The notes beneath the pieces are model-generated. The model saw only the letters and a list, made by a program, of their open reading frames with translations. It was not told the origin of the DNA and made no database searches. Position numbers and translations under genes: made by a program. DNA of 64,000 nucleotides from Aquimarina spongiae (GTDB taxonomy: Bacteria > Bacteroidota > Bacteroidia > Flavobacteriales > Flavobacteriaceae). Positions 44,185-54,331 of the stretch are shown here, piece by piece. Where the stretch lies: positions 45,218-109,217 of the forward strand of contig NZ_FQYP01000011.1 in assembly GCF_900141785.1 (NCBI RefSeq). Reading direction: 5' to 3'. Each line of letters begins with the position of its first letter. Within the stretch, counting starts at the first letter, position 1.

Positions 44185-45978
44185 ATGATCAAAAAAACAC
44201 TGGTAATTGCACTCATGGCAGTTACAGTTGGTGCTTGTAAGAAGGAAAAGACAGTTACCGAGACCACAGCACCAAAAGCGGATGTAAGTAAAGCGTTTAA
44301 TGAAATGCTAGACAATTACTACGAAGAAGGTTTAATTCTTAACCCTGTGCAAGCTACTTTTGCAGGAGATAATCGTTTTAATGACCAGTTTCCGAATCCG
44401 CTAGCCGACGAAACCGTAAATAAAGTAAAAGCATATTACACCAAATACAAAGAACAACTGGCTCAGTTCGATAATGCTTCACTTTCGGATAGTGAAAAAA
44501 TGACGAAGGCCATTTTGAAATGGGAATGTGATATTAATCTTGATGCTTTTAACTATAAGAAGGAATATTTTCCTATCGATCAAATGTGGTCGATTAATTT
44601 AATGGCGGGACAATTGGCCAGTGGAGCCAGTGCACAACCTTTTAAAACTGTAGAAGATTACAACAATTGGCTACAACGTTTAGAAGGGTATTTGGCATGG
44701 ATGCAATCTGCAGAAGAAAAAATGAAAGAGGGAATGCAACAAGGGTATGTGCTCCCAAAGTCTTTGATTGTAAAAGTACTTCCGCAACTAGAAGCATTGA
44801 CGGTGAATGATCTGGATAAGCATTTGTTTTATGCACCGGTTAAGAATTTTCCTGAGGAATTTTCTGAAGAAGATAAGAAGCAACTTACCGAAGCATATGG
44901 TAAAATGGTTTCTGAGAAAATCATTCCTGCGTATACTTCTCTGCATAAGTTTATGAGTGCAGACTATCTGGATGCGGGTAGAGCAAGCTCTGGTATTGCT
45001 GATATCCCCGGAGGAAAAGAATATTATGATTATCAAATTAAGTTGTACACTACTACCAATATGACCGCAGACCAAATTCATGAATTGGGATTGTCTGAGG
45101 TAGCTCGAATTTTATCCGAAATGGAAAAAATAAAAGAGCAGGTGGGGTACACTGGTGATTTAAAATCATTCTTTAATCACGTACGTAACAAAAAGGAGCT
45201 AATGCCTTTTACAGAACCACAACAGGTAATTGATAATTTTAATGCGATTCATGATCGTATGAAACCACAGATAGAAAAGTTGTTTGATGTAAAGCCTAAA
45301 ACTCCTTTTGAGGTACGTCGTACGGAAGCTTTTCGTGAAAAATCGGCTAGTGCAGAATATAATCCAGGTTCTCTGGATGGTACGCGACCAGGTATTTTTT
45401 ATACTCCGATTCCAGACGTAACCAAATACAATACGTATAGTGATGAGTCTCTGTTTTTACATGAAGCTATACCAGGACACCACTATCAAATTTCCTTAAC
45501 TCAGGAAAGTGAAGAATTACCAAAATTTAGAAAAACATTGTGGTACAGTGGTTATGGTGAAGGTTGGGCATTATATAGTGAATCTTTAGGGAAAGAACTA
45601 GGCTTATATACCGATCCTTATCAGTACTTTGGAATGCTTGGAGCAGAGATGCATCGTGCTATCCGTTTGGTGGTGGATACAGGATTGCATTCAAAAGGGT
45701 GGACCAGAGAACAAGCCATTCAATATTCTCTGGATAATGAGGCTGAGTCTGAAGCTGGAATCATTTCTGAAATAGAACGATATATGGCCAACCCAGGACA
45801 AGCTTTATCGTACAAAATAGGGCAATTAAAGATTAGAGAACTTAGAGCCAAAGCCGAAAAGGAATTAGGAGATAAGTTTGATATCCGTCAATTTCACAAT
45901 GAAGTGTTAGAAACCGGATGTGTGCCTCTTGCTTTGTTAGAGGATAAAATCAATAGCTGGATTGCTAAAAGTAAATAA
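44185..45978 (+). CDS. DUF885 metallopeptidase lipoprotein
   Basis: 597 residues. Signal with lipobox VTVGAC (Cys18). DUF885 hallmarks include LFLHEAIPGHHYQISLTQE (HExxxH zinc motif, about residue 427) and YGEGWALYSESLGKELGLY, then MLGAEMHRAIRLVVDTGLH. Related to carboxypeptidases of the M32-like gluzincin group. It may be co-transcribed with the zinc-ribbon gene (33 bases upstream). Confidence 0.9.
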   Translation: MIKKTLVIALMAVTVGACKKEKTVTETTAPKADVSKAFNEMLDNYYEEGLILNPVQATFAGDNRFNDQFPNPLADETVNKVKAYYTKYKEQLAQFDNASLSDSEKMTKAILKWECDINLDAFNYKKEYFPIDQMWSINLMAGQLASGASAQPFKTVEDYNNWLQRLEGYLAWMQSAEEKMKEGMQQGYVLPKSLIVKVLPQLEALTVNDLDKHLFYAPVKNFPEEFSEEDKKQLTEAYGKMVSEKIIPAYTSLHKFMSADYLDAGRASSGIADIPGGKEYYDYQIKLYTTTNMTADQIHELGLSEVARILSEMEKIKEQVGYTGDLKSFFNHVRNKKELMPFTEPQQVIDNFNAIHDRMKPQIEKLFDVKPKTPFEVRRTEAFREKSASAEYNPGSLDGTRPGIFYTPIPDVTKYNTYSDESLFLHEAIPGHHYQISLTQESEELPKFRKTLWYSGYGEGWALYSESLGKELGLYTDPYQYFGMLGAEMHRAIRLVVDTGLHSKGWTREQAIQYSLDNEAESEAGIISEIERYMANPGQALSYKIGQLKIRELRAKAEKELGDKFDIRQFHNEVLETGCVPLALLEDKINSWIAKSK

Positions 45979-45997
45979 AAAGATCTTATGAAATAAT

Positions 45998-46028
45998 AAA
46001 GGCGCTTGAAATCAGGCGCCTTTTTTTG
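45998..46028 (+). terminator. Terminator of the DUF885 gene
   Basis: AAAGGCGC/GCGCCTTT stem, ten-base loop, seven Ts. Confidence 0.75.
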
Positions 46029-46029
46029 T

Positions 46030-47046
46030 TTAAAAACTAGTGTATGCTTTAAGTACTTTTTGCCCTAGCATTTTGGCCGTTGTTAAATACAAAAATTGCT
46101 TGGGCTGCGTGGTTAAAAATTCACTCATTAACCACTGCTCCATATCATTAAATATTTCTTTGAATAAGTTAGGGCGATATCGGGTGATTGAGCCTAAATA
46201 GAAGATGGTCCAATAAATAATCATCTCAGTAGGGTATCGGTGTTGCTTCTGTTTTGAGATATACATTTTGTACCCATCGTCACCCACATAGTACCAAACT
46301 CCTTTATGAATAAGTTGTTGGGATAGGGCATAATAATCCTGTCGGGTAGGGCTGTATTTATCAATATTTAGTGATTCGATTAAATATGGAATACCTTCTT
46401 CCTTTTCAATATGATATCCTAATTTTTTTAATGAAGTAATATCTCTACCATCACATTGCACTTTGGCTTTGATCCCTATTTCTTTACCATCTTTAAAATA
46501 TAGCACATTGGATAGTTTGCAAAAGGATTCTGAAACGCGATAGATCTCACTATAGGCTCTATGAATTCCTACACAGTGTGATAACAGGTTCTTTAGGTTG
46601 ATTGTGGTATTGGTGTCAATGGTAACTCCATTAAATAATCGATACAATTCTGAAGCTACCTTGATTTTATCTTTTTCAATAGGTTGCAAAGTTACCCCGC
46701 TTCGACGAAAAGAATTGTTATTACGCTCGCTAATACCATGGAGGTAATGAATGTGCTGCCCATAATTATGTTCCAGATTCAGAACAATCTTGGATAGATT
46801 GAGAAACGAATAGTAAAATAATAAGGGTTTGGTATTGAGGGGAGCACTTTCTGCCGCATTGTAGAAGTTTTTGGCCTGTTCTAATAGAGAAAGCAAAAAC
46901 TTTTTATCGATGTTTTTCTTTTTAATCACATAATCCCAAAATGCCCAAACATCAGAGATGATTAATTTTCTTTCGTGTCCTAAATAAACAAGATTGGTTT
47001 CCTTAGTAAACAAAGGAAACCCATATTTTTCTTTTAATTCTGTCAT
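46030..47046 (-). CDS. YaaC-like protein
   Basis: 338 residues, mostly helical, no signal peptide. LLEQAKNFYNAAESAPLNTKPLLFYYSFLNLSKIVL near the N-terminus is a YaaC-family pattern, and NLFKEIFNDMEQWLMSEFL near the end fits its C-terminal block. Function of YaaC is unknown; nucleic-acid association has been proposed. Family call is by eye and moderate. Confidence 0.6.
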   Translation of the reverse strand: MTELKEKYGFPLFTKETNLVYLGHERKLIISDVWAFWDYVIKKKNIDKKFLLSLLEQAKNFYNAAESAPLNTKPLLFYYSFLNLSKIVLNLEHNYGQHIHYLHGISERNNNSFRRSGVTLQPIEKDKIKVASELYRLFNGVTIDTNTTINLKNLLSHCVGIHRAYSEIYRVSESFCKLSNVLYFKDGKEIGIKAKVQCDGRDITSLKKLGYHIEKEEGIPYLIESLNIDKYSPTRQDYYALSQQLIHKGVWYYVGDDGYKMYISKQKQHRYPTEMIIYWTIFYLGSITRYRPNLFKEIFNDMEQWLMSEFLTTQPKQFLYLTTAKMLGQKVLKAYTSF

Positions 47047-47164
47047 TTTTTAAGCTGGCTCAACTGTTTTGTAAAGCTACTAGTTTTTTGCCAATAAGAA
47101 TAAAGAAACTCTTTCTAATCAACATAGAAAGAGTTTTCATCTTGAATTAATACTGTGTAGATGG

Positions 47165-48364
47165 TTAAAACCCTTTAAAGGCTTCTGCATCTTTTATCAA
47201 AACCAATATATCATACCTAAACATGGTTTTTTTGAATCCTTCAGAGAAATTTGAATATGCATGTTCTCTCAAGGGCGCTAAGTTTAAAACAAAGTATTTT
47301 TTTGTAATAGAGGGTATGAGCTCTTGTATTTCTTTGGGAAACTGTTTTGTATTATCAAAAGGCACCGAAGATGAAGGGGCAAATGGGTTGCCAGTGGCAG
47401 CAGTTCCTGTGATTCCCATAACCACAAAATGAATCGAATGCATGTTGTTCATAATGGCCAGTTCGCTTGCTAGATTAGAGATATCATAGATATTGGTTCG
47501 AGTTAGCCCTTTGGCAGCGTGATTCGCTCCCAGTTTAAAAATTACCTTAGGCGTTGGTATTGTTTTTTGGGCTTCTTTATAGTAACGAGCAAAGTTTTGC
47601 TTCATTAATAGCCCTCTTTCGTTGTTATTCTTGTAATACTCTTTGGTAATGGTGTTGTAGGCATAGATTTCTTTAGTTTTCCAAAGTTGCTTGATAATCT
47701 CAATTTCATTTGGATCATCGGTAAGAGATAATAAATGATCATGGGTAGCCTTATCGTATTGAAAAATGTAAGGTGCGGTGTAGTCCTTTTGTGCTACGGC
47801 TTGTTTGTATGCGATATCCGCTTTTTCCTTGAGTTCTTCTACTTTGTTTTTTAAGGCTTTATTCTGAGTAGTTTGACTCAAGTAATCAAAGTTTAAACGA
47901 AACTGAACCATAAAAGTCTGGTCAATTCCCCAGATATCTCCTCCCTTTGTTACAACATTAGTAAATAGGTTATAGTCATTTTCATTGTTGTAAAATGGTA
48001 TGCTATATGGAAACTCCCTATCTAGATTTTTTGCCTTATCAATAGGAGCTTTTGCGGATGCCATTGCCTTGATCTTTTTTGCTGCAATAGCATCGGTTTC
48101 AATACATAATGTTTTGTACTCATAAGATTGTGCTTGGTCGAATAGGAAATTCGTAAACGCACCTACTTCTTTGATGCCATGTTGCTCTCCTACAAATACA
48201 AATTGACTGTTTTCTAGTTCTTTCTTGGTAAAAGTGATGAATTTTTCTTCAGACAACTCATCAATTTCAAAACTGTAATCCGAAAGATTGATTTTGTTTT
48301 GAGTATGACCAGATATGGGGAATAATAGTGAGAGGATAAATACAATGACATATATTTTTTTCAT
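47165..48364 (-). CDS. ChaN/erythromycin-esterase-like secreted protein
   Basis: 399 residues. Signal peptide from MKKIYVIVFILSLLFPISGHTQ; the upstream 23-codon extension is rejected. FVFVGEQHGIKEVGAF (about 57-72) and VIFKLGANHAAKGL (about 280) with KTLCIETDA are the conserved Glu/His pattern of the erythromycin-esterase/ChaN/Tiki superfamily. It may bind haem or be an esterase/peptidase; the window does not tell. Not an antibiotic-resistance call. Confidence 0.65.
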   Translation of the reverse strand: MKKIYVIVFILSLLFPISGHTQNKINLSDYSFEIDELSEEKFITFTKKELENSQFVFVGEQHGIKEVGAFTNFLFDQAQSYEYKTLCIETDAIAAKKIKAMASAKAPIDKAKNLDREFPYSIPFYNNENDYNLFTNVVTKGGDIWGIDQTFMVQFRLNFDYLSQTTQNKALKNKVEELKEKADIAYKQAVAQKDYTAPYIFQYDKATHDHLLSLTDDPNEIEIIKQLWKTKEIYAYNTITKEYYKNNNERGLLMKQNFARYYKEAQKTIPTPKVIFKLGANHAAKGLTRTNIYDISNLASELAIMNNMHSIHFVVMGITGTAATGNPFAPSSSVPFDNTKQFPKEIQELIPSITKKYFVLNLAPLREHAYSNFSEGFKKTMFRYDILVLIKDAEAFKGF

Positions 48365-48594
48365 AAGATGTGTTTTTTTGATTGATGAATCAAAATTAGA
48401 GAGTTTACCAATCGCTTTTTTGTAGAAAACCATGAGTAAAGATTATAGCTATCTGAAGAGGTGTTTTTAAAGTGTGAGATTAGATATTTACCTGATGAAG
48501 ACAAAAAAAGTGCTCCGAATTGTCGCTGTTATGGCTCTAAAAGAAGTTGGGAATTAGTATTGATTAGCTATTTTTATATACCTAAAATGACGAT

Positions 48595-49617
48595 ATGACT
48601 GTACAATCACCCAGATTACCCGTAATTTGGAAACTAGCAATTGTAGTAACCATAGGTGTGGTAATGTTTGGGATTATTGCTATTGGTTCCATGTTTAGAG
48701 AACCTCCTGGTTTTAATCCTGCTTTTTTGATACTAAAACTGTTTTTGATATATCTCTGTTTTGAATCGATTGTTCAATTTCAACAAAGAGTGTGGACCAG
48801 AAAATTAAATAATGTTTTGATTTTTTTGGGAAGTGTAGTTTTTGGAACAACAGTATATACCGTCTTGTTTTATTTTTACAAATGGTTAGATCATTTTGTA
48901 TTGCATAGCGAGGTTCCTATGCTACAGCATATGGTTTTTGCAGCTTTTATAGGTTTGGCTATTTCAGCAATAATCAGCTTAATTCTTATTGCGTCTAACT
49001 GGAAAAACCAATATTACTTATCGCAATTAGAGAATGAAGAATTTAAGAGAGAAATAGTAAAAGCAAATTTGGCGATCCTTAAAAATCAATTGGATCCTCA
49101 TTTTATGTTCAATAATTTTAATACATTATATTATTTAATCGATGAGAATACGACATTAGCTCGGCAGTTTTTAGAAAATATATCATCGGTATATCGTTAC
49201 ATTTTGCAGTATAATGATCAGGCATTGATTCCTATATCTCAAGAATATCAAATGGTAAAACAATATTTGGGATTACTAGAATTGCGATATAAAAGTGCGT
49301 TAAGTATCGATATTGATGTGGATGTTGAAATGCTCAAACAAAAAAATGTACCTCCTCTGGTTTTGCAGCAATTGGTCGAAAATGCAATCAAGCATAACAG
49401 GATAGATGAACATTATCCTTTGACTATTGGTTTTGAAGTTTCTGAGGATTATTTTACCATAAAAAATAATACGAACCCCAAACGTTTGTCAAAAACTACA
49501 GGAACAGGTCTGGACAACATCAAAAAACGATATGGTTTTCTTTCGAATCAAGAAGTCATAGTGATTGAGAATACCGAAGAATTTGAAGTATCCATCCCTT
49601 TATTAAAAAGTGAATAA
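48595..49617 (+). CDS. LytS/YehU-type sensor histidine kinase
   Basis: 340 residues. Four membrane helices (about 10-30, 45-60, 75-95, 115-135), then the His-kinase of the LytS class: LDPHFMFNNFNTLYYLI (phospho-acceptor His near residue 173), PPLVLQQLVENAIKHN (N box) and GTGLDNIKKRYGF (G box). Its stop overlaps the start of the response regulator by one base (TAATG), so the two are one coupled unit. Confidence 0.93.
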   Translation: MTVQSPRLPVIWKLAIVVTIGVVMFGIIAIGSMFREPPGFNPAFLILKLFLIYLCFESIVQFQQRVWTRKLNNVLIFLGSVVFGTTVYTVLFYFYKWLDHFVLHSEVPMLQHMVFAAFIGLAISAIISLILIASNWKNQYYLSQLENEEFKREIVKANLAILKNQLDPHFMFNNFNTLYYLIDENTTLARQFLENISSVYRYILQYNDQALIPISQEYQMVKQYLGLLELRYKSALSIDIDVDVEMLKQKNVPPLVLQQLVENAIKHNRIDEHYPLTIGFEVSEDYFTIKNNTNPKRLSKTTGTGLDNIKKRYGFLSNQEVIVIENTEEFEVSIPLLKSE

Positions 49618-50390
49618 TGAAGCTTAACGCTGTACTTATAGAAGATGAAACCGTAGCAAGGGATCATTTTATAAAAACTCTGGGGCAGATTACCAGTGAT
49701 ATCAGAATAATCACATCGATAGCTTCTGTAGAAGATGCGATATCTTGGTTTACCACAAACCCTTCTCCTGATTTGATTTTTATGGATATTCAATTGTCGG
49801 ATGGGTTATCTTTTGATATTCTTCAAGAGATAGAAATCGAAGTTCCTATCATTTTTGTAACGGCATATGATCAATATGCGATTCAGGCATTTAAAACTAC
49901 AGGAATTGATTATTTGCTAAAACCTATTGTAAAAGACGATCTCGAAAATGCGCTAAACAAGTTTTTTAAAACCAGTATTCAGCCTGATGATGAATTGGGG
50001 ATTAAGAGTATAGATCTGGCACAAAATGTTAGGGGACATTATGGAAAGAAATACAGAGAACGTTTTTTATTGAAGTCCGGTCAGAATATGATACCTGTTA
50101 CTATAAATGAAATTGCATACTTCTACAGGGATAAATTAGTTTTTGCCCAACTTTTTGATGGGAGGTCCTTTGTATTGGATTATTCTTTACATCAATTGCA
50201 GCATATTTTGGATCCTAAAATATGCATTCGATTGAACCGACAAGTTTTAGTACATATTGATGCCATAAAAGAATTACAGACCACAAAACCTGGACAGTTA
50301 AGGATAACACTACAACCTCAGTTTCACGAAGAAATTTGTTTAAGTCCAGAGCGGTCGAGGTACATAAAACTTATTCTGAATGAAACATAA
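49617..50390 (+). CDS. LytTR-family response regulator
   Basis: 257 residues. Receiver domain: VLIEDE near the start, FMDIQLSDG with phospho-acceptor Asp (about 59), IIFVTAYDQYAIQAFKTTGIDYLLKPI. C-terminal LytTR DNA-binding domain: RFLLKSGQNMIPVTINEIAYFYRDKLVFAQLFDGRSF and RLNRQVLVHIDAIKEL. Pairs with the LytS kinase; targets unknown. Confidence 0.94.
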   Translation: MKLNAVLIEDETVARDHFIKTLGQITSDIRIITSIASVEDAISWFTTNPSPDLIFMDIQLSDGLSFDILQEIEIEVPIIFVTAYDQYAIQAFKTTGIDYLLKPIVKDDLENALNKFFKTSIQPDDELGIKSIDLAQNVRGHYGKKYRERFLLKSGQNMIPVTINEIAYFYRDKLVFAQLFDGRSFVLDYSLHQLQHILDPKICIRLNRQVLVHIDAIKELQTTKPGQLRITLQPQFHEEICLSPERSRYIKLILNET

Positions 50391-50428
50391 AACTTAGCAG
50401 CTATCATCGTAACCGCTAAGCTTTATGT
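50385..50428. terminator. Imperfect hairpin at the end of the response regulator gene
   Basis: ACATAAA-a-CTTAGC pairs with GCTAAG-c-TTTATGT; it overlaps the stop codon and separates a convergent gene. T-run is weak. Confidence 0.45.
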
Positions 50429-50439
50429 GTATTATTGAT

Positions 50440-51330
50440 TTAAAAATAGGCATTCGCAATACGTTCTTTGGATTTTTCTAAAGCTACGGCATGAGTTGCT
50501 CCCATTTTGGATATTTTTTCAATGGCGTTGCGTACCAACTCTTCGTTAGGGATAGCCGATGCTAGTCCATTTTTGGCAGCAACTAGTTGTTGGGCTTCTT
50601 TCAACTGATCTTCGCTAAGTCTAGCTTTTAATCTAGCTACAGCTTCCGAATATTGTCTGTCCAGTTCCATCCAGGTGTTGATATCGATTTTACCTTCTCC
50701 CAATTCGTCTGTAAGTGCCGCTTGCAAAGTCTTCATATGTAGGTAATTCCTTTTGTTAATCAATGCAGCATCAAATTTTGCCTGATGTTTGATATCATCT
50801 ATACTCTGTATCACCCGATAATATATGGCTGTGGTGGTTACGGCTTCGTTTCCAAACGTTTCGTTGTCTTCAATATTGGTCGAAGAAGCATATAAAAATG
50901 CAAATACTCCAGGAGATAGTCGGTTCATAGAAAATGATAAACTAGTGGCCGATTGTGATGAGGATTTAGCAGCCTGTGCCACCGTGTTTACTACATCTAC
51001 ATAAGCCTCGATAGCCTCTGGACTAGTTGCAGGTTGTACTACCGTTGGATCCATTGCTTTGATAGCAGCTTTGAGAGAGGAGGTAACCACTTCTGCGATT
51101 TTATCCAAACTAAACTGGCTGGTATATTCTGTTTTAATAGCAGAATTGTAGTCAATTTCTCGAGGGTCTGTAATTTGTGCATCGGATAAATGACTTTCAA
51201 TTTCAGAAAAAAAGCGCTCTTTGTGTGCTCCTTCTTGTGCGATAATCATTGCTTCCAATTTCTCGATTTGTTCTTTTGCCTTTACCGTTTTGTCGGCAAC
51301 GCGTTGTACTTTTGCTGTTCTACATGCCAT
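50440..51330 (-). CDS. Hypothetical helical protein
   Basis: 296 residues, no signal peptide or membrane segment. Predicted largely helical, with coiled-coil-like starts (VADKTVKAKEQIEKLEAMIIAQEG) and a middle with Ser/Ala-rich stretch AAKSSSQSATSLSFSMNRLSPGVFAFLYASSTNIED. It begins MACRTAKVQRV. No family recognised, no functional neighbour. Confidence 0.65.
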   Translation of the reverse strand: MACRTAKVQRVADKTVKAKEQIEKLEAMIIAQEGAHKERFFSEIESHLSDAQITDPREIDYNSAIKTEYTSQFSLDKIAEVVTSSLKAAIKAMDPTVVQPATSPEAIEAYVDVVNTVAQAAKSSSQSATSLSFSMNRLSPGVFAFLYASSTNIEDNETFGNEAVTTTAIYYRVIQSIDDIKHQAKFDAALINKRNYLHMKTLQAALTDELGEGKIDINTWMELDRQYSEAVARLKARLSEDQLKEAQQLVAAKNGLASAIPNEELVRNAIEKISKMGATHAVALEKSKERIANAYF

Positions 51331-51713
51331 GGTTTTAAGTATTTACTTCCTACTCTTTTGGCTTTTCGGATTGCGCCTCGTTGTTTTTAAGTGGTTTCTG
51401 AGCTCCACAAATAGAGATAATTTGTGTTCTCAAAAGTATCGTGCCAATGAAAATCGGACAAGACCATAAATACTTGATTTTTAATACCGTATTTGTACGG
51501 ATTGGGTGAGGTTTATACGTTGTTTAATACATTGTTTTGCTTTTATTTTTTTGATCAAAAATCTAATAAATGGCCTATGTTTTTGCAGGAGAAAGTTTGT
51601 TGAGGATCACTTAGATGTAAGATAGTAGCATGATTTTAATTAAGAAAACCTTAACGATGTCAATTATTGCTTATCCCTATTTTTAGCCTCGAAAATCACA
51701 ACTCAACTCAATT
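51331..51713. other. Intergenic region between two divergent genes
   Basis: 383 bases, no gene, no TAnnTTTG of full consensus and no peptide-family copy; nothing else seen. Confidence 0.4.
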
Positions 51714-53342
51714 ATGAAAAAGATTCTTTTTTTAGGTGTTAGTACCTTACTCTTCATTTCTTGTCAACAACCAATAGAGGTGGACTTGGTAGTTACTAAT
51801 GCAAATGTATATACAGTAGATGAAAGTGCTAGCAAAGCCCAGGCCTTTGCGATCAAAGATGGTAAATTTGTTGCTGTTGGTAGTACTGAGGAAATTTTGT
51901 ATACCTATACATCCACCAAAACTGTAGATGCTGCGGGAAAAACTATCCTTCCTGGTCTTATCGATGCGCATTGTCATTTTTATGGACTAGGGATGCAGCA
52001 GCAGAAAGTGGATTTGGTAGGGACCAAAAGCTATGATGAGGTTTTGGATCGCATAGTATCATTTCAAAAACAAAAAAATGTTTCTTTCATCACAGGTCGT
52101 GGATGGGATCAAAACGATTGGGAAGTACAAGAGTTTCCTACCAAAGAGAAATTAGATAGTCTTTTCCCAGACACACCGGTTGCTGTACGTAGAGTAGATG
52201 GACATGCAATGCTGGTCAATCAAAAAGCATTGAATATGGCTGGGATAACTGAAGCGACAAAGGTGCCAGGAGGAGAAGTAATTTTAAAAGATGGGAAACC
52301 TACTGGAGTACTAGTAGACACCCCAATGAAAATGGTTGATAAGGTCGTTCCAAAACCAACTGTTGCAGAACAGGTTCAAGCCTTAAAAGATGCCGAAAAG
52401 ATTAACTTTAAATTTGGATTAACTACAGTTGATGACGCAGGGTTAAGCCCAGAAGTGATTTCGATCATTGATAGTTTACAAAAAGCTGGAGAATTAAAAA
52501 TCAGAATGTATACTATGGTTAGTAATGTGCCAGAATATGTAGATTACTACTTGAAAAATGGAGTTCATAAAACAGACCGGTTGAATGTGTCCTCTTTTAA
52601 AGTATATGCAGATGGAGCTTTGGGATCCAGAGGAGCAGTCCTGAAACTACCCTATAGTGATAAGCATGATCATCATGGAGCAATGGTTATTGGGGTAGAA
52701 GATTTTAAAGCTTTGGCTAAAAGATTAGCAGACTCTCCTTTTCAGATGAATACCCACGCCATCGGTGACTCTGCCAATGCAGTGGTGATGAAAACTTATT
52801 ATAATGAATTAAAAGGAAAATCCGATCGTAGATGGCGAGTAGAGCACGCACAAGTGGTAGCACCCGAAGAATTTGAGATACTAAATAATAACCTAGTGAT
52901 GAGTGTGCAACCGACCCATGCTACAAGTGATATGTACTGGGCAGACGAGCGCTTGGGAGAAGAACGGATCAAAGGAGCGTATGCCTATAAGAAACTACTG
53001 GAAAAAACAGGAACGATTGCCTTAGGAACAGATTATCCGGTAGAAAATGTGAGTCCGTTCTATACTTTTTATGCTGCAGTGGCCAGAAAAGATCTAAAAC
53101 AATATCCCGAAGGTGGATTCCAGAAAGAAGATGCACTTACAAGAGAAGAAACCCTAAAAGGAATGACATTATGGGCAGCATATAGTAATTTTGAGGAAAA
53201 CGAAAAAGGAAGTATTACCAAAGGTAAATTTGCTGATTTTGTAATTCTTGAAGAGAATATTATGGAAGTTGAAGAAGATAAAATACCCAATATAGAAGTA
53301 AAAGCAACTTATCTCAACGGAGAGGAAGTGTATAGCAAATAG
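51714..53342 (+). CDS. Amidohydrolase-family lipoprotein (YtcJ-like)
   Basis: 542 residues. Signal with lipobox LLFISC (Cys17). ILPGLIDAHCHFYGLG is the metal-binding HxH of amidohydrolases; later ADGALGSRGAVLK, MNTHAIGDSAN, VEHAQVVAPEEF and IALGTDYPVENVSPFYTF are amidohydrolase_3 blocks. Similar to N-substituted formamide deformylase/YtcJ proteins. Substrate unknown; periplasmic side. Confidence 0.9.
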   Translation: MKKILFLGVSTLLFISCQQPIEVDLVVTNANVYTVDESASKAQAFAIKDGKFVAVGSTEEILYTYTSTKTVDAAGKTILPGLIDAHCHFYGLGMQQQKVDLVGTKSYDEVLDRIVSFQKQKNVSFITGRGWDQNDWEVQEFPTKEKLDSLFPDTPVAVRRVDGHAMLVNQKALNMAGITEATKVPGGEVILKDGKPTGVLVDTPMKMVDKVVPKPTVAEQVQALKDAEKINFKFGLTTVDDAGLSPEVISIIDSLQKAGELKIRMYTMVSNVPEYVDYYLKNGVHKTDRLNVSSFKVYADGALGSRGAVLKLPYSDKHDHHGAMVIGVEDFKALAKRLADSPFQMNTHAIGDSANAVVMKTYYNELKGKSDRRWRVEHAQVVAPEEFEILNNNLVMSVQPTHATSDMYWADERLGEERIKGAYAYKKLLEKTGTIALGTDYPVENVSPFYTFYAAVARKDLKQYPEGGFQKEDALTREETLKGMTLWAAYSNFEENEKGSITKGKFADFVILEENIMEVEEDKIPNIEVKATYLNGEEVYSK

Positions 53343-53363
53343 GAGCTGTACATTTGCATGAAC

Positions 53364-53402
53364 AAAAAGCTAGAAACAACCGATTGTTTCTAGCTTTTTG
53401 TT
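53364..53402. terminator. Terminator after the amidohydrolase gene
   Basis: AAAAAGCTAGAAACAA pairs with TTGTTTCTAGCTTTTT, a perfect 16-bp stem with a four-base loop. Bidirectional. Confidence 0.85.
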
Positions 53403-53437
53403 TTATATGATGTATTTAGATATTGAATGTCTATGTG

Positions 53438-54211
53438 TTATCGACCTCCATTAGCTCTTAGATCGGCAATGCAAAGTGGATCAAGTACTGGTATCTCATC
53501 TCCCAATCCCATCATACCACTACCAAATTCGATAGCAGCTTCCATCAAGCAACTCTCTACATTGCAATGACCACTATTTTCCGCATCTTCATGAGCAGAT
53601 TGTAAAGGAGTACCTATATTGACCAGTCCCATAAGGTGTGCAAATTCATGATTGAGTGTAGCTGTTTCTATACTACTTAACAGAGGAGCACCTGGACGAG
53701 TACTTAACTGCCTCAATGTCCCTTCATAAATAACCATAGATGTATTTCGATAAGCAGATCCCAAAGTGACTTGTTGGTTGCTGTCTTCTTCGTTTCCACC
53801 ATCGGCAAAATACACGTACACCGTGATTTCGTCACCTGCATTAAATATAGATCTTGTGTTGGCCTCTATGGCCGCAATTTCTTGTATAGTAAAAGGAGCT
53901 TGATTTGAAGAAGGTACAGAACGCTGATTAATTACAATACCATCAGGCTTAAATAGTCGTTCTTCAAGAAACTGTCTAAAAGCATTAACAGCTGTGGTCG
54001 TAGGTTCAAAACCTTGTACAGAAACCATTTCTACAGTCAAACTATTAAAGTTGGTACTACTCAATAAATCATTAGCAGAACTACCTAAAGGTTGCTGGTT
54101 GCTAGCAGGTATCGCAGCGGTTTCTAGAGAGGTATTGTCATCATCATCAGAACAACTAATTAAAATAAAAGAAGAAAATAATAGATATGCTAAAAGCTTT
54201 GTGATTTGCAC
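53438..54211 (-). CDS. Zinc metalloprotease lipoprotein
   Basis: 257 residues. Signal with lipobox FILISC (Cys20) followed by a DDDD stretch. HEFAHLMGLVNIG ending in HED is a metzincin-type site (HExxHxxGL plus a downstream His-Glu-Asp). Four Cys residues (including HCNVESCLM and DPLCIADL) may form disulphides. A reprolysin-like surface lipoprotease is a reasonable reading; subfamily uncertain. Confidence 0.75.
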   Translation of the reverse strand: MQITKLLAYLLFSSFILISCSDDDDNTSLETAAIPASNQQPLGSSANDLLSSTNFNSLTVEMVSVQGFEPTTTAVNAFRQFLEERLFKPDGIVINQRSVPSSNQAPFTIQEIAAIEANTRSIFNAGDEITVYVYFADGGNEEDSNQQVTLGSAYRNTSMVIYEGTLRQLSTRPGAPLLSSIETATLNHEFAHLMGLVNIGTPLQSAHEDAENSGHCNVESCLMEAAIEFGSGMMGLGDEIPVLDPLCIADLRANGGR

Positions 54212-54331
54212 GAGACTTAGTTTTAGTTAATACTTTGGTTACCTTGATGATAGATGTAGATTATGTTTTAAAAAACGTTATAATCCAGATCATGTGACAA
54301 AAACATAAATCGTCACAAAGACTATACCATG

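Noticed and set aside
47165..48364. Macrolide resistance by erythromycin esterase
   Set aside because: The protein belongs only to the wider superfamily; no specific resistance-enzyme motif set is present.
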